Origin: Candidatus Woesearchaeota archaeon
GTDB lineage: Archaea > Nanobdellota > Nanobdellia > Woesearchaeales > WJKV01
Direction of reading: 5' to 3'
DNA length: 18,474 nucleotides
Assembly: GCA_019323495.1 (NCBI GenBank)
Contig: JAHWHE010000009.1
Location: 1-18,474, forward strand
Shown here: in pieces, positions 6,875 through 14,045 of the stretch
How positions within the stretch are numbered: position 1 is the stretch's first letter
How the letters are laid out: every line of letters starts with the position of its first letter
Notes under the pieces: model-generated
What the model was told of the DNA's origin: nothing
Seen by the model: the letters and a program-made list of their open reading frames with translations, nothing else
Databases searched by the model: none
Translations under genes and position numbers: made by a program

Positions 6875-8577
6875 TGTTGTTCAAAAACAAACTATTAAAT
6901 CACGTATTGATTGCGATAGGCATAGCGGTTCTGCTAAGCCTCTTGCTTAATTTTAATTTTTTCTACGGCTGGGAGATCAAGCTGGATGATTCTTTGTACG
7001 GCGGCAAGTCTGCATTGGACGAGATAATAATTGTTGCAATTGACGACAGGAGCATCCAGGAAATAGGAAGATGGCCATGGAACAGGTCGGTATTCATCGA
7101 TGCTTTCGAACGGTTGGAAGAGACTGCAGTGACCGGGATAGATGTTGCATTCTTTGAAAAATACGACAGGGAAATAGACGCTAAATTGGGAGAGAGAATA
7201 AAACAAAACAATAATGTTGTGCTTCCTGTTGAATACCTGTTTGAGAAGGACGGTGCGGAATTACTGGAGCCCATCCCTGAACTGAAAGATTCAGCTGCGA
7301 AACTTGCATTCATCAATTTCTATACTGCCAGCGACGGTGTAACAAGAACTGTTCCTCTAGACATAGACGGGAAATACGACAGTTTCACAGGCGAAGTTTA
7401 CAATCTATATCTAAATAAAAATTTTGATTACCCTGACAATAAATTGCTGGTCAATTTTGCAGGGAAACCTGGAAGCTTCAGGACTGTTTCCTTTATCGAT
7501 GTTATTACTGATAAAATCGACAAGAATGAATTCAAGGACAAGATAGTCTTCATCGGCGCGACCTCGCCTGATCTGCACGACGATTACATTGTGCCTACAA
7601 GCGAAGGAAAAGCAATGCCCGGTGTGGAATTGCACGCGAACGCCTTGCAGACAATGATCACAAAAGACTTTTTGTCGCATTTGAACAGATTGTATGTCTT
7701 TGTGCTGATATTTTTACTCTGCCTGCTGGTCGCTATTATCTTGACAAAGATAAAAATCACATACAGCACATTTGTTTTGATTGCGGCTGCAGTCGTCTAT
7801 CTGTTTTTGGTATTTTATTTCTTTGACAAGGGGATTATACTGCCTATCATTTATCCTATGCTTTCGATAGGACTTACTTACGGAGGAATCGTGCTGTTTT
7901 CATACATATATGAAGAAAAAACAAAGAGGTGGGTAATCAATATTTTCGGAAAATATACTTCTAAGGCTGTTGTTGACGACATATTGAAGAAAGCTGAAAA
8001 AGACCAGATCGACCTGAAAGGAGAAGAAAGAGAAGTTACTGTGCTGTTCGCTGACATCAGAGGATTCACTTCAATGTCAGAGAAGATGACGCCGCATCAA
8101 GTCGTTCAGATGCTGAACAAATACTTGAGCGAGATGACCGAAAGCATTTTTGTCTACGAAGGAACTCTTGACAAGTACATAGGAGACTGCATAATGGCGA
8201 TCTTTAATGCGCCATTGGAGCAGCCTGATCATGCAATGCAGGCTATCAAAGCTGCGCTTGACATGCAGCAGAGAGTAAGGAATGTCCAAGCAATAGCGAC
8301 TGATGTGCCTAGAGTTGATGTAGGAATAGGCCTGAATACAGGAACTGCGATCATCGGAAACATCGGGTCACAGAAAAAAGTTGATTACACTGCTATAGGG
8401 GACACTGTCAATACTGCGAGCAGGATGTGCAGCCTGGCTGGAAAAGGAGAATTGATAATAACAGAGAACACATATAATCTGGTAAAGGACAGGATCAAAG
8501 TAAAGAAATTGGAGCCTGTCAAGGTAAAAGGCAAGGAAAAACTTCTGCAGGTCTATATGGTAGAGGAGATTTTATGA
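6874..8577 (+). CDS. CHASE2-domain class III adenylate cyclase
   Basis: The 567-residue protein has an N-terminal helix (about 8-27), an extracytoplasmic CHASE2 sensor (about 30-265, with WPWNRSVFIDAFERL and the IVFIGATSPDLHD segment), three further helices (about 274-345) and a C-terminal class III cyclase domain (about 385-567). All catalytic positions are present: metal-binding D394 (FADIRGFT) and D438 (KYIGD), adenine-selecting K434 and D504 (DYTAIGD), and transition-state N513 and R517 (VNTASR). It should therefore make cAMP from ATP as a homodimer. It is coupled to the FecR-domain gene by a TAATG overlap. Class III cyclases are common in bacteria and rarely reported in archaea, so acquisition from bacteria is likely. 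No cAMP receptor gene is visible in the window. Confidence 0.92.
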   Translation: MLFKNKLLNHVLIAIGIAVLLSLLLNFNFFYGWEIKLDDSLYGGKSALDEIIIVAIDDRSIQEIGRWPWNRSVFIDAFERLEETAVTGIDVAFFEKYDREIDAKLGERIKQNNNVVLPVEYLFEKDGAELLEPIPELKDSAAKLAFINFYTASDGVTRTVPLDIDGKYDSFTGEVYNLYLNKNFDYPDNKLLVNFAGKPGSFRTVSFIDVITDKIDKNEFKDKIVFIGATSPDLHDDYIVPTSEGKAMPGVELHANALQTMITKDFLSHLNRLYVFVLIFLLCLLVAIILTKIKITYSTFVLIAAAVVYLFLVFYFFDKGIILPIIYPMLSIGLTYGGIVLFSYIYEEKTKRWVINIFGKYTSKAVVDDILKKAEKDQIDLKGEEREVTVLFADIRGFTSMSEKMTPHQVVQMLNKYLSEMTESIFVYEGTLDKYIGDCIMAIFNAPLEQPDHAMQAIKAALDMQQRVRNVQAIATDVPRVDVGIGLNTGTAIIGNIGSQKKVDYTAIGDTVNTASRMCSLAGKGELIITENTYNLVKDRIKVKKLEPVKVKGKEKLLQVYMVEEIL

Positions 8578-8602
8578 TTTCGGTCAATATAGAGATGTAT
8601 TA

Positions 8603-8616
8603 TTCTATATATAGAA
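8603..8616. promoter_or_regulatory. 14-bp perfect palindrome, possible operator
   Basis: TTCTATATATAGAA reads the same on both strands and is centred about 22 bp upstream of the TATA box of the Tes-like gene. It could bind a dimeric regulator. It is also AT-rich, so chance cannot be excluded. Confidence 0.3.
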
Positions 8617-8627
8617 CCACCGTAAGA

Positions 8628-8636
8628 TTTATATAC
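8628..8636 (+). promoter_or_regulatory. TATA-like promoter for the Tes-like gene
   Basis: TTTATATAC predicts transcription starting near 8659, leaving a leader of about 36 nt before ATG 8695 with its GGAGG site at 8685-8689. Confidence 0.55.
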
Positions 8637-8694
8637 CAACCCTTAATTAGTCACTTATAACCTAATAGCCGAAATGGGGAATTCGGAGGCGAAA

Positions 8695-10191
8695 ATGAAT
8701 GTCAAGGCTGAACATCGAATAACAAACGGAAATGGGATTGTTCCGAATATAGTCAATATCAAGAAATTCGGCGTTTTCAAGAAAGCGATTGAAGTGCCTA
8801 CCCAAGATGTTCCTATCGGCCTGCCGAAAAATGTTGATTCTTTATGTCCTGAATGCTTGTCGAGGATTGCAGCAACAATCTACGAAGAAGACGGGCAGAT
8901 ATGGATGAAAAAGAAGTGCAAAAAGCACGGCGAGTTCAAGGACCTTGTTTATTCTAATGCAGAGTTATACAAAAAAATAGAAAAATGGACTTTCGAGGAT
9001 GCTCCAGGATTGAACAAATGGATAGTTGACAATCCTCAGTGCAATCTGAATTGCGGATTGTGCAATAATCATCTGAGCGTTGGATGCCAGATCACTATCG
9101 ACCTGACAAACAGATGCAATCTTGATTGCCCTGTTTGCTTCGCGAATGCGAACAAGACAGGCAAAGTATATGATCTGACAAAAGAGCAGATTGACGCAAC
9201 TATAGATAATCTTAGCAAGATAGATCCAAAACCTAGTGTTGTCATGTGGGCCGGCGGAGAGCCTACTATTCATCAGCATTTCTTGTATGCCTGCGAACAG
9301 GCAAAGAAAAAAGGCATAGTTTATCTGCTAGCTGCGACAAACGGAATCACTATCGCCAATAGCCTTGAGTTTGCGAAAAAAGCAAAGGCTGCAGGCCTGG
9401 ATTGCTTGTATCTTCAATTTGATGGCATAGGCGATGAATATTATATTGGAACCAGGGGCAAACCCTTGTGGGAGATAAAGAAAAAAGCAGTCGAGAACTG
9501 CAGAAAAGCAGACTTGAAGGTTGTTCTTGTGCCGACTGTCGTGAAAAATCTCAACGGAAACCAAGTAGGACCAATCCTAGATTTTGCAATCAAGAATTGT
9601 GATACTGTTGTCGGCATCAGCTATCAGCCTGTCTCTATCACAGGCAGAATCAAATATGAAGAACGAATGAAGATGAGAGAGACAATCAGCGATGTCTGCG
9701 ATGACATTGAAACGCACACAAACGGAATGCTGAAAACCATGAGAGACTGGTATCCATTGGCAATTGCAAGCCCAATCAGCAAATTATTGACAAGGCTGTA
9801 CGGACAGCACATATTGAGGCCGTCGTGCCACAGCAATTGCGGATTGGGAACATATCTATTGATAGGTCCTGACGGCAAGGCAACTCCTTTGACAAAGTTC
9901 ATTGACTTTGAGGGATTCTTGACAGAGCTGAACGAATATCAAAAGAAAGTAAAGCCAAGCAAGACTCTAAAAGCATTGAGCGCATTGAAAGCATTCCAGC
10001 TGATGAAGAAATACTACAAGAAAGAGGAAGCGCCTAATGGGATGAGTTTCCTACAGATGATGAAGGCGCTCGACAACATGCTGGGGCCTAGCTCAACATC
10101 AGTGCCTTATGCAGAAAGAAAATGGAAGATGATGCTTTTAATGAGCATGCAGTTCCAGGACAGTTATAGTTTCAATTTCGACAGGATCTAG
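8695..10191 (+). CDS. tes: Tes/MJ0619-like radical SAM protein (tetraether lipid synthase family), ended early by in-frame TAG
   Basis: Up to the TAG the protein has 498 residues. It shows a rubredoxin-like metal site (C51, C54, C75), a CNLNCGLC motif (C116, C120, C123), the radical SAM motif CNLDCPVC (C141, C145, C148), an AGGEPT motif, and a later SCHSNCGLGTYLLIGPDG segment. This multi-cluster layout is that of MJ0619-like enzymes, which join archaeol chains into tetraether lipids (Tes/GDGT-MAS). A paralogous role is possible. ATG 8695 is favoured over ATG 8674 because GGAGG at 8685-8689 is spaced 5 nt from it. The stop at 10189-10191 falls inside a conserved motif. The frame continues to 10335 with the expected family C-terminus. 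Confidence 0.72.
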   Translation: MNVKAEHRITNGNGIVPNIVNIKKFGVFKKAIEVPTQDVPIGLPKNVDSLCPECLSRIAATIYEEDGQIWMKKKCKKHGEFKDLVYSNAELYKKIEKWTFEDAPGLNKWIVDNPQCNLNCGLCNNHLSVGCQITIDLTNRCNLDCPVCFANANKTGKVYDLTKEQIDATIDNLSKIDPKPSVVMWAGGEPTIHQHFLYACEQAKKKGIVYLLAATNGITIANSLEFAKKAKAAGLDCLYLQFDGIGDEYYIGTRGKPLWEIKKKAVENCRKADLKVVLVPTVVKNLNGNQVGPILDFAIKNCDTVVGISYQPVSITGRIKYEERMKMRETISDVCDDIETHTNGMLKTMRDWYPLAIASPISKLLTRLYGQHILRPSCHSNCGLGTYLLIGPDGKATPLTKFIDFEGFLTELNEYQKKVKPSKTLKALSALKAFQLMKKYYKKEEAPNGMSFLQMMKALDNMLGPSSTSVPYAERKWKMMLLMSMQFQDSYSFNFDRI

Positions 10192-10335
10192 ATGTGCAAT
10201 ATACATTACAGCGCACCTGACGGAAAATTATATCCGTTCTGCACCTACAACAGCGGCCCTTGCTACAGAGAAAGAGTAGAAAGCCAATTCAGCATCCCGC
10301 TGAGCGAGTGGAAGAAAAAAGCAGGAAAAAAATAA
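10192..10335 (+). CDS. Detached C-terminal segment of the Tes-like protein, in frame after the TAG
   Basis: ATG directly follows the TAG, in the same frame, and opens 47 codons ending at TAA 10333-10335. The peptide (MCNIHYSAPDGKLYPFC then TYNSGP, an RERVE segment and FSIPLSEW) matches the usual C-terminus of MJ0619-like proteins, where a C-x-IHY-x-xPDG-x-x-xPFC pattern follows the YNFD-x-x-R motif without a break. It carries three cysteines. An AGGA at 10183-10186 lies 5 nt before this ATG, so reinitiation could produce it separately. Alternatives are readthrough of UAG, a recent nonsense mutation, or a sequencing error. Conservation of the segment argues that it was under selection until recently, or still is. 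Confidence 0.6.
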   Translation: MCNIHYSAPDGKLYPFCTYNSGPCYRERVESQFSIPLSEWKKKAGKK

Positions 10336-10363
10336 AGAAAAAAGAATTTAATAATTTCTTTTA
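10336..10363. terminator. Bidirectional terminator-like AT palindrome
   Basis: AAAAGAATTT, AAT, AATTTCTTTT forms an imperfect hairpin with T-runs on both strands between the converging Tes-like and SIMPL genes. It spans only about 25 bp. Confidence 0.4.
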
Positions 10364-11143
10364 TTCTATTTCATATGCAGCGCTTACATAAGCCCTTACT
10401 GTGATGTCTTCAGGACTGATTGGTGTAGGAGCTTTTTGCACTCCTCCTGCCATCACTGCTTCTTCCATGTCCATTGCAGCATACCTTACAGGATAGACAG
10501 GACTCACTCCGCTCTCGCTGATAGAGAACAGTTTTCCTAGTTTTACGCCCATTGCGCCTGCGATTGATTCTGCCTTTTTCTTTGCTTCTGCGCCTGCAAG
10601 CTCAAGAGCTTCCTTGTTTATCTTGTATTTCTTGTCCAAGGTTAATCCGAACTGGATGCGTTCTATGCTGTTCGCGCCTGCTGCAACTGCATCGTCGATT
10701 ATCTTTCCTATCTTGTCAAGGTCTGTTATCTCGACCTGAAGAACGTGCTGCTGCATGTAGCCTATTATCTTTTGTCCTTTTGACCAGTCATATTGAGGAT
10801 TAAGATAGTATCTGTCTGTTCCAATGTCTTCTGATTTGATTCCGTTCTTTTTCAGGCTGTCCATCACCCTGTTCGTGATGTCTCTGTTTGCTTTCTGCGC
10901 TTCGTCTGCAGTCTTTCCCTGGGTTTCTATCCTGATGTACAGGTCTGCCTTGTCAGGCTGTGTCATGAATTCTGACTCGCCCTGCACATTAATCGTAGGA
11001 ATCTGCTGTCCCTGTCTTAGTGTCAGTTCTCCGCCTGCAATTGCTGTGGATGCTGGCTTGTAGAAAACCATTGCCACAGATGTTATGACTAAACCAATCA
11101 CCAGAATAAGGATGACAATTCCGCTCAAACCTATGTTTTTCAT
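10361..11143 (-). CDS. SIMPL-domain (DUF541) protein, membrane-anchored
   Basis: The protein has 260 residues from ATG 11143, which follows a GGAGGAGC site; an in-frame TTG at 11176 is less likely. It opens with one hydrophobic helix (about residues 6-28). A SIMPL domain follows: INVQGESEFMTQPDKADLYI, then the QKANRDITNRVMDSLKKNGI helix, a region with the YMQQHVLQVEITDLDKIGKI pattern and a C-terminal EAKKKAESIAGAMGVKLGKL helix. SIMPL proteins face the periplasm or cell exterior and can form ring oligomers; a biochemical role is not established. It is convergent to the Tes-like gene and divergent from the lipoprotein gene. The stop is TAA. Confidence 0.88.
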   Translation of the reverse strand: MKNIGLSGIVILILVIGLVITSVAMVFYKPASTAIAGGELTLRQGQQIPTINVQGESEFMTQPDKADLYIRIETQGKTADEAQKANRDITNRVMDSLKKNGIKSEDIGTDRYYLNPQYDWSKGQKIIGYMQQHVLQVEITDLDKIGKIIDDAVAAGANSIERIQFGLTLDKKYKINKEALELAGAEAKKKAESIAGAMGVKLGKLFSISESGVSPVYPVRYAAMDMEEAVMAGGVQKAPTPISPEDITVRAYVSAAYEIE

Positions 11144-11192
11144 TTTTATCGCTCCTCCTTGTAATTTTGTATACAATATGGTAGGTTAAACA

Positions 11193-11201
11193 TATATAAA
11201 T
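11193..11201 (-). promoter_or_regulatory. TATA-like promoter for the SIMPL gene
   Basis: On the minus strand ATTTATATATG (positions 11202-11192) predicts a start near 11170 and a leader of about 27 nt containing the GGAGG site. Confidence 0.5.
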
Positions 11202-11254
11202 ACGTTATTATATTTTCAATTCAAGTTGAAGTTATCAGGGCTTTTGGGATAACA

Positions 11255-11263
11255 TTTATATAG
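11255..11263 (+). promoter_or_regulatory. TATA-like promoter for the lipoprotein gene
   Basis: TTTATATAG is centred about 38 nt before ATG 11297, giving a short leader with GGGGTG at 11285-11290. Confidence 0.5.
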
Positions 11264-11296
11264 TTTTTATCTCTGCTTTTTCCTGGGGTGAATATA

Positions 11297-11872
11297 ATGA
11301 AAAGAATGATTATTGCGATTGTATTGATTAGTTTGTTTCTATTAGTGGGTTGTGCCAAACAAGAAATAGAACCTGTAGTGGAAGAAGAAACAGGAGAGCC
11401 AGAAGTTGCGCCAGTGGAAGAACCGGCAGAAGTGGAAGCGCCTGTTGAACAGGAAGTTGAAGAAGAAAAAGAAGAGCCTGCTGAAGAATTTAGAGGAGAA
11501 GTCGACGTGAGTGCAGCTGCAGGCGAGCTTGTGTTTGACGTGGAATGCGATGGAAACACAAGGACAGTCTGGTTCAGGCTTTCGAACACAGAAGACAGGG
11601 ACTTGTATTTTGCAACAGTCAGTCCTTTGGAAAGAAACAAGTATTATCCTGCAAAAGCCGCAATCAATGGAAGAGACATTCCTGATATCGAGAAAGCATG
11701 CGGGACATTGAAAGTTCCTAAGGGAGAGGTTGTAGACTGTGTAGCTGTTTTTCCAGAGCCAAGATACATCAATGATAAAATACTAAGGATTGACGAAGAT
11801 ACAGACAACCACATACGGGTGTTTATTGCAGGAAAAGCATCAGAAGTCTTGTTTCTGTGCGAGACAAGCTAG
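11297..11872 (+). CDS. Small acidic lipoprotein, function unknown
   Basis: The protein has 191 residues from ATG 11297; a GTG at 11288 in the same frame is possible, but GGGGTG fits the ATG better. Residues 1-18 are a lipoprotein-type signal ending in LLVGC, with C19 as the predicted lipidated residue. A strongly acidic Glu/Pro/Val linker (about 25-75) follows, then a domain of about 110 residues with four cysteines (in VECDG, KACGT, VDCVA and FLCET) that could form disulfides outside the cell. The domain is not recognised. The gene stands alone, divergent from the SIMPL gene, and is followed by a T-rich terminator. The stop is TAG; the next in-frame stop is TAA five codons later. Confidence 0.75.
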   Translation: MKRMIIAIVLISLFLLVGCAKQEIEPVVEEETGEPEVAPVEEPAEVEAPVEQEVEEEKEEPAEEFRGEVDVSAAAGELVFDVECDGNTRTVWFRLSNTEDRDLYFATVSPLERNKYYPAKAAINGRDIPDIEKACGTLKVPKGEVVDCVAVFPEPRYINDKILRIDEDTDNHIRVFIAGKASEVLFLCETS

Positions 11873-11873
11873 A

Positions 11874-11896
11874 TTTTCCTTTTTTTCTAATTTTTC
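11874..11896 (+). terminator. Oligo-T terminator after the lipoprotein gene
   Basis: T-rich runs (TTTTCC, then eight T, then CTAATTTTT) directly follow the stop codon. Archaeal RNA polymerase commonly terminates at such tracts. Confidence 0.5.
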
Positions 11897-11906
11897 TACA
11901 TAATCT

Positions 11907-11914
11907 TTTTATAT
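11907..11914 (+). promoter_or_regulatory. TATA-like promoter for the BioB-like gene
   Basis: TTTTATAT is centred about 25 nt before the ATG at 11936. This predicts a leaderless mRNA carrying the radical SAM and acetyltransferase genes. Confidence 0.55.
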
Positions 11915-11935
11915 CACTTTTAATGAGTATGTTAT

Positions 11936-12943
11936 ATGTACGGAAATATCACTGATGAAACAAGAAGATTAGTCGAGCAGGCCAACAAAATACATCTTGC
12001 GAATTTCAGCAAAAAGGTGTGGTTCGGAAGGTGCATATTCCTCAGTTGGTACTGCGATGTCGGAGACTGCAAGTTCTGCTATCGATCTACGCAAAAGAGC
12101 AGGATAGGGCAGGCGGATAGGGCCAGGCGCGGGGTTGCGAGCATTCTTGTCGAGGCGATACTTGCAAAAAATCTCGGCTGGAGAATAGAATTCTTGACAG
12201 GCGGCTACAGGATATTCCCTTTCGAAGAGCTTGTTGATATTGCGAAAAAGGTCAGCCAGATTTACGGTGAGAAGGTCTGGCTTAATCTCGGCGCATTGAA
12301 AAAAGAAGAGCTGGAAGCGTTCAGGCCTTTTGTCAAAGGGATAGTAAGCAGCATAGAGACTGTTGACAAAGAACTGCACAATCATGTCTGCCCTAACAAG
12401 CCAATCAAACCTTACGAAGAAATGTTCGAGACTGCTGACGGTTTAAAGAAGAGCATGACGATTGTTATCGGTCTCGGAGAGAAAAGAGAAGACATTACTA
12501 AATTATTTGATTTCATCCAGAAGCACAAGCTTGACAGGATTACTTTTTATGCGCTTAGGCCTATTGAAGGAACTCCGTACAAAAAAGGACCGAGCACAGA
12601 AGACTATGTGTGGTGGATAGCAAACACAAGAATAAAGTTTCCTAAACTGCAGATAATAGCAGGAACAAGCCCTGCAAGAGTGAGCGAAATAAGCCTTGTC
12701 CTTCAGGCAGGCGCGAATGCGATAACAAAATATCCTGCAACTAAATTGTTCAACTCAGCATCTGCAAAAGAGCTCGAGAAACAGGTTTCAGCTGCTGGCA
12801 GAGAGTTCATCAGCACTTTGACTGAACTGCCAGATGTTGACTGGAATTCAGAAGCAGAGCAATTGCCGTTCGATGGAGAGCTAAAACAAAAGATTAAAAT
12901 AACACTTAATCAATATATTAAGAACATGCAGAAACAAAAGTAG
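11936..12943 (+). CDS. BioB-like radical SAM protein with CX4CX2C motif
   Basis: The 335-residue protein has cysteines C33, C40, C45 and C48. The last three form CDVGDCKFC, that is CX4CX2C instead of the standard CX3CX2C. Further on are an EFLTGGY segment where SAM-binding GGE-type motifs lie, and a biotin-synthase-like C-terminal half (FYALRPIEGTPYKKGPSTED, then IAGTSPARVSEISLVLQAGA). It may be an archaeal BioB-related enzyme of unknown substrate; biotin synthase itself is not supported, since its auxiliary cluster ligands are not evident. A GNAT acetyltransferase gene follows 12 nt after the TAG stop, suggesting a shared pathway. Placement in the radical SAM superfamily is firm; the specific role is not known. 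Confidence 0.8.
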   Translation: MYGNITDETRRLVEQANKIHLANFSKKVWFGRCIFLSWYCDVGDCKFCYRSTQKSRIGQADRARRGVASILVEAILAKNLGWRIEFLTGGYRIFPFEELVDIAKKVSQIYGEKVWLNLGALKKEELEAFRPFVKGIVSSIETVDKELHNHVCPNKPIKPYEEMFETADGLKKSMTIVIGLGEKREDITKLFDFIQKHKLDRITFYALRPIEGTPYKKGPSTEDYVWWIANTRIKFPKLQIIAGTSPARVSEISLVLQAGANAITKYPATKLFNSASAKELEKQVSAAGREFISTLTELPDVDWNSEAEQLPFDGELKQKIKITLNQYIKNMQKQK

Positions 12944-12955
12944 GAAGAGGACATT

Positions 12956-13597
12956 ATGGTTGTTAGAATAAGAAAATACAGGAAATCTGATCGGAATGCT
13001 GTGAGAAAAATCTGTTGTGACACTGGCTTTCTCGGAAACCCTATCGACAAGATATTCCAGGACAGGGAATTGTGGGCAGACGCCCTTACTTCTTATTACA
13101 CGGACAAAGAGCCGGACTCAATCTATGTTGCAGAAGAAAGCGGGAAAGTTGTAGGCTATATTTTCGGCTGCAGGATAAGCTGGAGGGAAGAGGGTTATGT
13201 AAAAAGAAACGCATTGAAATGGATCATAAGGCTGTTCTGGAGATATACCACAAACAAATACAATAGAAAAACAAAGGACTTTGTCAAATATTTATTGTTT
13301 CATTCCAAAGGCCAGATCCCTAAAGTTCCGAGAAATTATGCGCACCTGCACATCAATGTGATGGAAGGAAAAAGATACAAGGGAACAGGAAAGAGATTGA
13401 TGAATATCTATTTCAAATATTTGAAAACATACGGAGTTGCAGGAGTATATCTGCAGACTTTTGAATTTCCTGGAGCGCCTGCTTACAGATTCTTCAAATC
13501 ATTCGGCTTCAGGGTTTATGACCGGGTTGAGAGCCATCTGTGGGCAAAACATTTCAACAAGAAAATTTATCTGACAACAATGATAAAATCATTGTGA
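12956..13597 (+). CDS. GNAT-family N-acetyltransferase
   Basis: The 213-residue protein opens with the IRKYRKSDRNAVRKI pattern of GNAT beta1-alpha1 and has a YVAEESGKVVGYIFG strand pair. Its acetyl-CoA pyrophosphate loop is RYKGTG at 140-145 (R/QxxGxG), followed by KRLMNIYFKYLK and the C-terminal AYRFFKSFGFRVYDR motif. A basic insertion (about residues 80-120) lies between the second strand and the CoA loop. The acceptor substrate is unknown. It follows the BioB-like gene by 12 nt in the same frame. Its own ribosome site (AGAGG, then ACATT, then ATG) has the 5-nt spacing used by other internal genes here, so it is likely translated separately. The stop is TGA. Confidence 0.87.
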   Translation: MVVRIRKYRKSDRNAVRKICCDTGFLGNPIDKIFQDRELWADALTSYYTDKEPDSIYVAEESGKVVGYIFGCRISWREEGYVKRNALKWIIRLFWRYTTNKYNRKTKDFVKYLLFHSKGQIPKVPRNYAHLHINVMEGKRYKGTGKRLMNIYFKYLKTYGVAGVYLQTFEFPGAPAYRFFKSFGFRVYDRVESHLWAKHFNKKIYLTTMIKSL

Positions 13598-13604
13598 CTA
13601 TTCT

Positions 13605-13705
13605 ATAGCGCATATTGTGCTTCGCTAGCTTCTGTTTCTACTGTGTTTACGATTCTTTGTTAATAGTGTGCATTATTTATTGCTACGCCAGACAATATGC
13701 GCTAT
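13605..13705. repeat. Palindromic repeat element, copy B
   Basis: This is the second copy of the element at 1276-1373. The left end ATAGCGCATATTGT (13605-13618) is a perfect inverted match of 13692-13705. Inside, GCTTCGCTAGC on the left faces GCTACGCCAG on the right. It starts 8 nt after the GNAT stop codon. Relative to copy A, a G-C pair is replaced by T-A in the stem. Confidence 0.75.
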
Positions 13706-14002
13706 GCGCAGAGAAAAAAGAGTCCCAGTCCCAAAAGAAAAAGTTGATTAATGAGGTGATAACTTTTTGAAGGTTTAAGATGAGTATAAACTTTTGAGAC
13801 TGGACCCCCAATAAGCCTGAAATCTCTAATGTTTGTCGATAAAGAGCAGTGTAGAATAGAATAGAATCATCCTATCACCCCCTTTTTCAATCTAAATTTA
13901 TTGTGCAGAAATATATAAATGTAGTGATTCTGATTAAACTTGAGTTTTAATCAAGAAAAACTGAGTTTAATGTATATTATAAATAAAACAAAAATGCAAT
14001 AA
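13706..14002. other. Gene-free spacer with inverted repeat and orphan TATA-like site
   Basis: No coding sequence is supported. An inverted repeat pairs 13726-13737 (CAGTCCCAAAAG) with 13791-13802 (CTTTTGAGACTG, one mismatch) around a 53-nt loop. ATATATAAAT at 13911-13920 looks like a TATA box whose start site would fall near 13943, inside a hairpin-forming stretch (13932-13970: CTTGA/TCAAG and TTAAACT/AGTTTAA pairs). A small RNA is possible but unproven. Confidence 0.35.
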
Positions 14003-14012
14003 CTTTTATATA
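14003..14012 (+). promoter_or_regulatory. TATA-like promoter for the small hypothetical gene
   Basis: CTTTTATATA predicts a start near 14033, just before the GAGGTGAT ribosome site at 14035-14042. Confidence 0.5.
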
Positions 14013-14045
14013 ATTGGAAGTAATTATTATTTTTGAGGTGATTCC

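Noticed and set aside
612..12943. Genome-wide reassignment of UAG as a sense codon
   Set aside because: UAG is a plausible normal stop in at least four other genes here (ends at 614, 1389 on the minus strand, 11872 and 12943), one followed at once by TAG-TAA. Only the UAG at 10189 cuts a conserved domain.
12941..12958. Radical SAM-acetyltransferase fusion by readthrough of TAG 12941
   Set aside because: The two genes are in the same frame, but the acetyltransferase has its own AGAGG site 5 nt before its ATG, and its N-terminus matches a normal GNAT start.
13741..13830. Box C/D guide RNA
   Set aside because: GTGATAA and CCTGA-like pieces occur, but the spacing and the paired C'/D' boxes do not fit.
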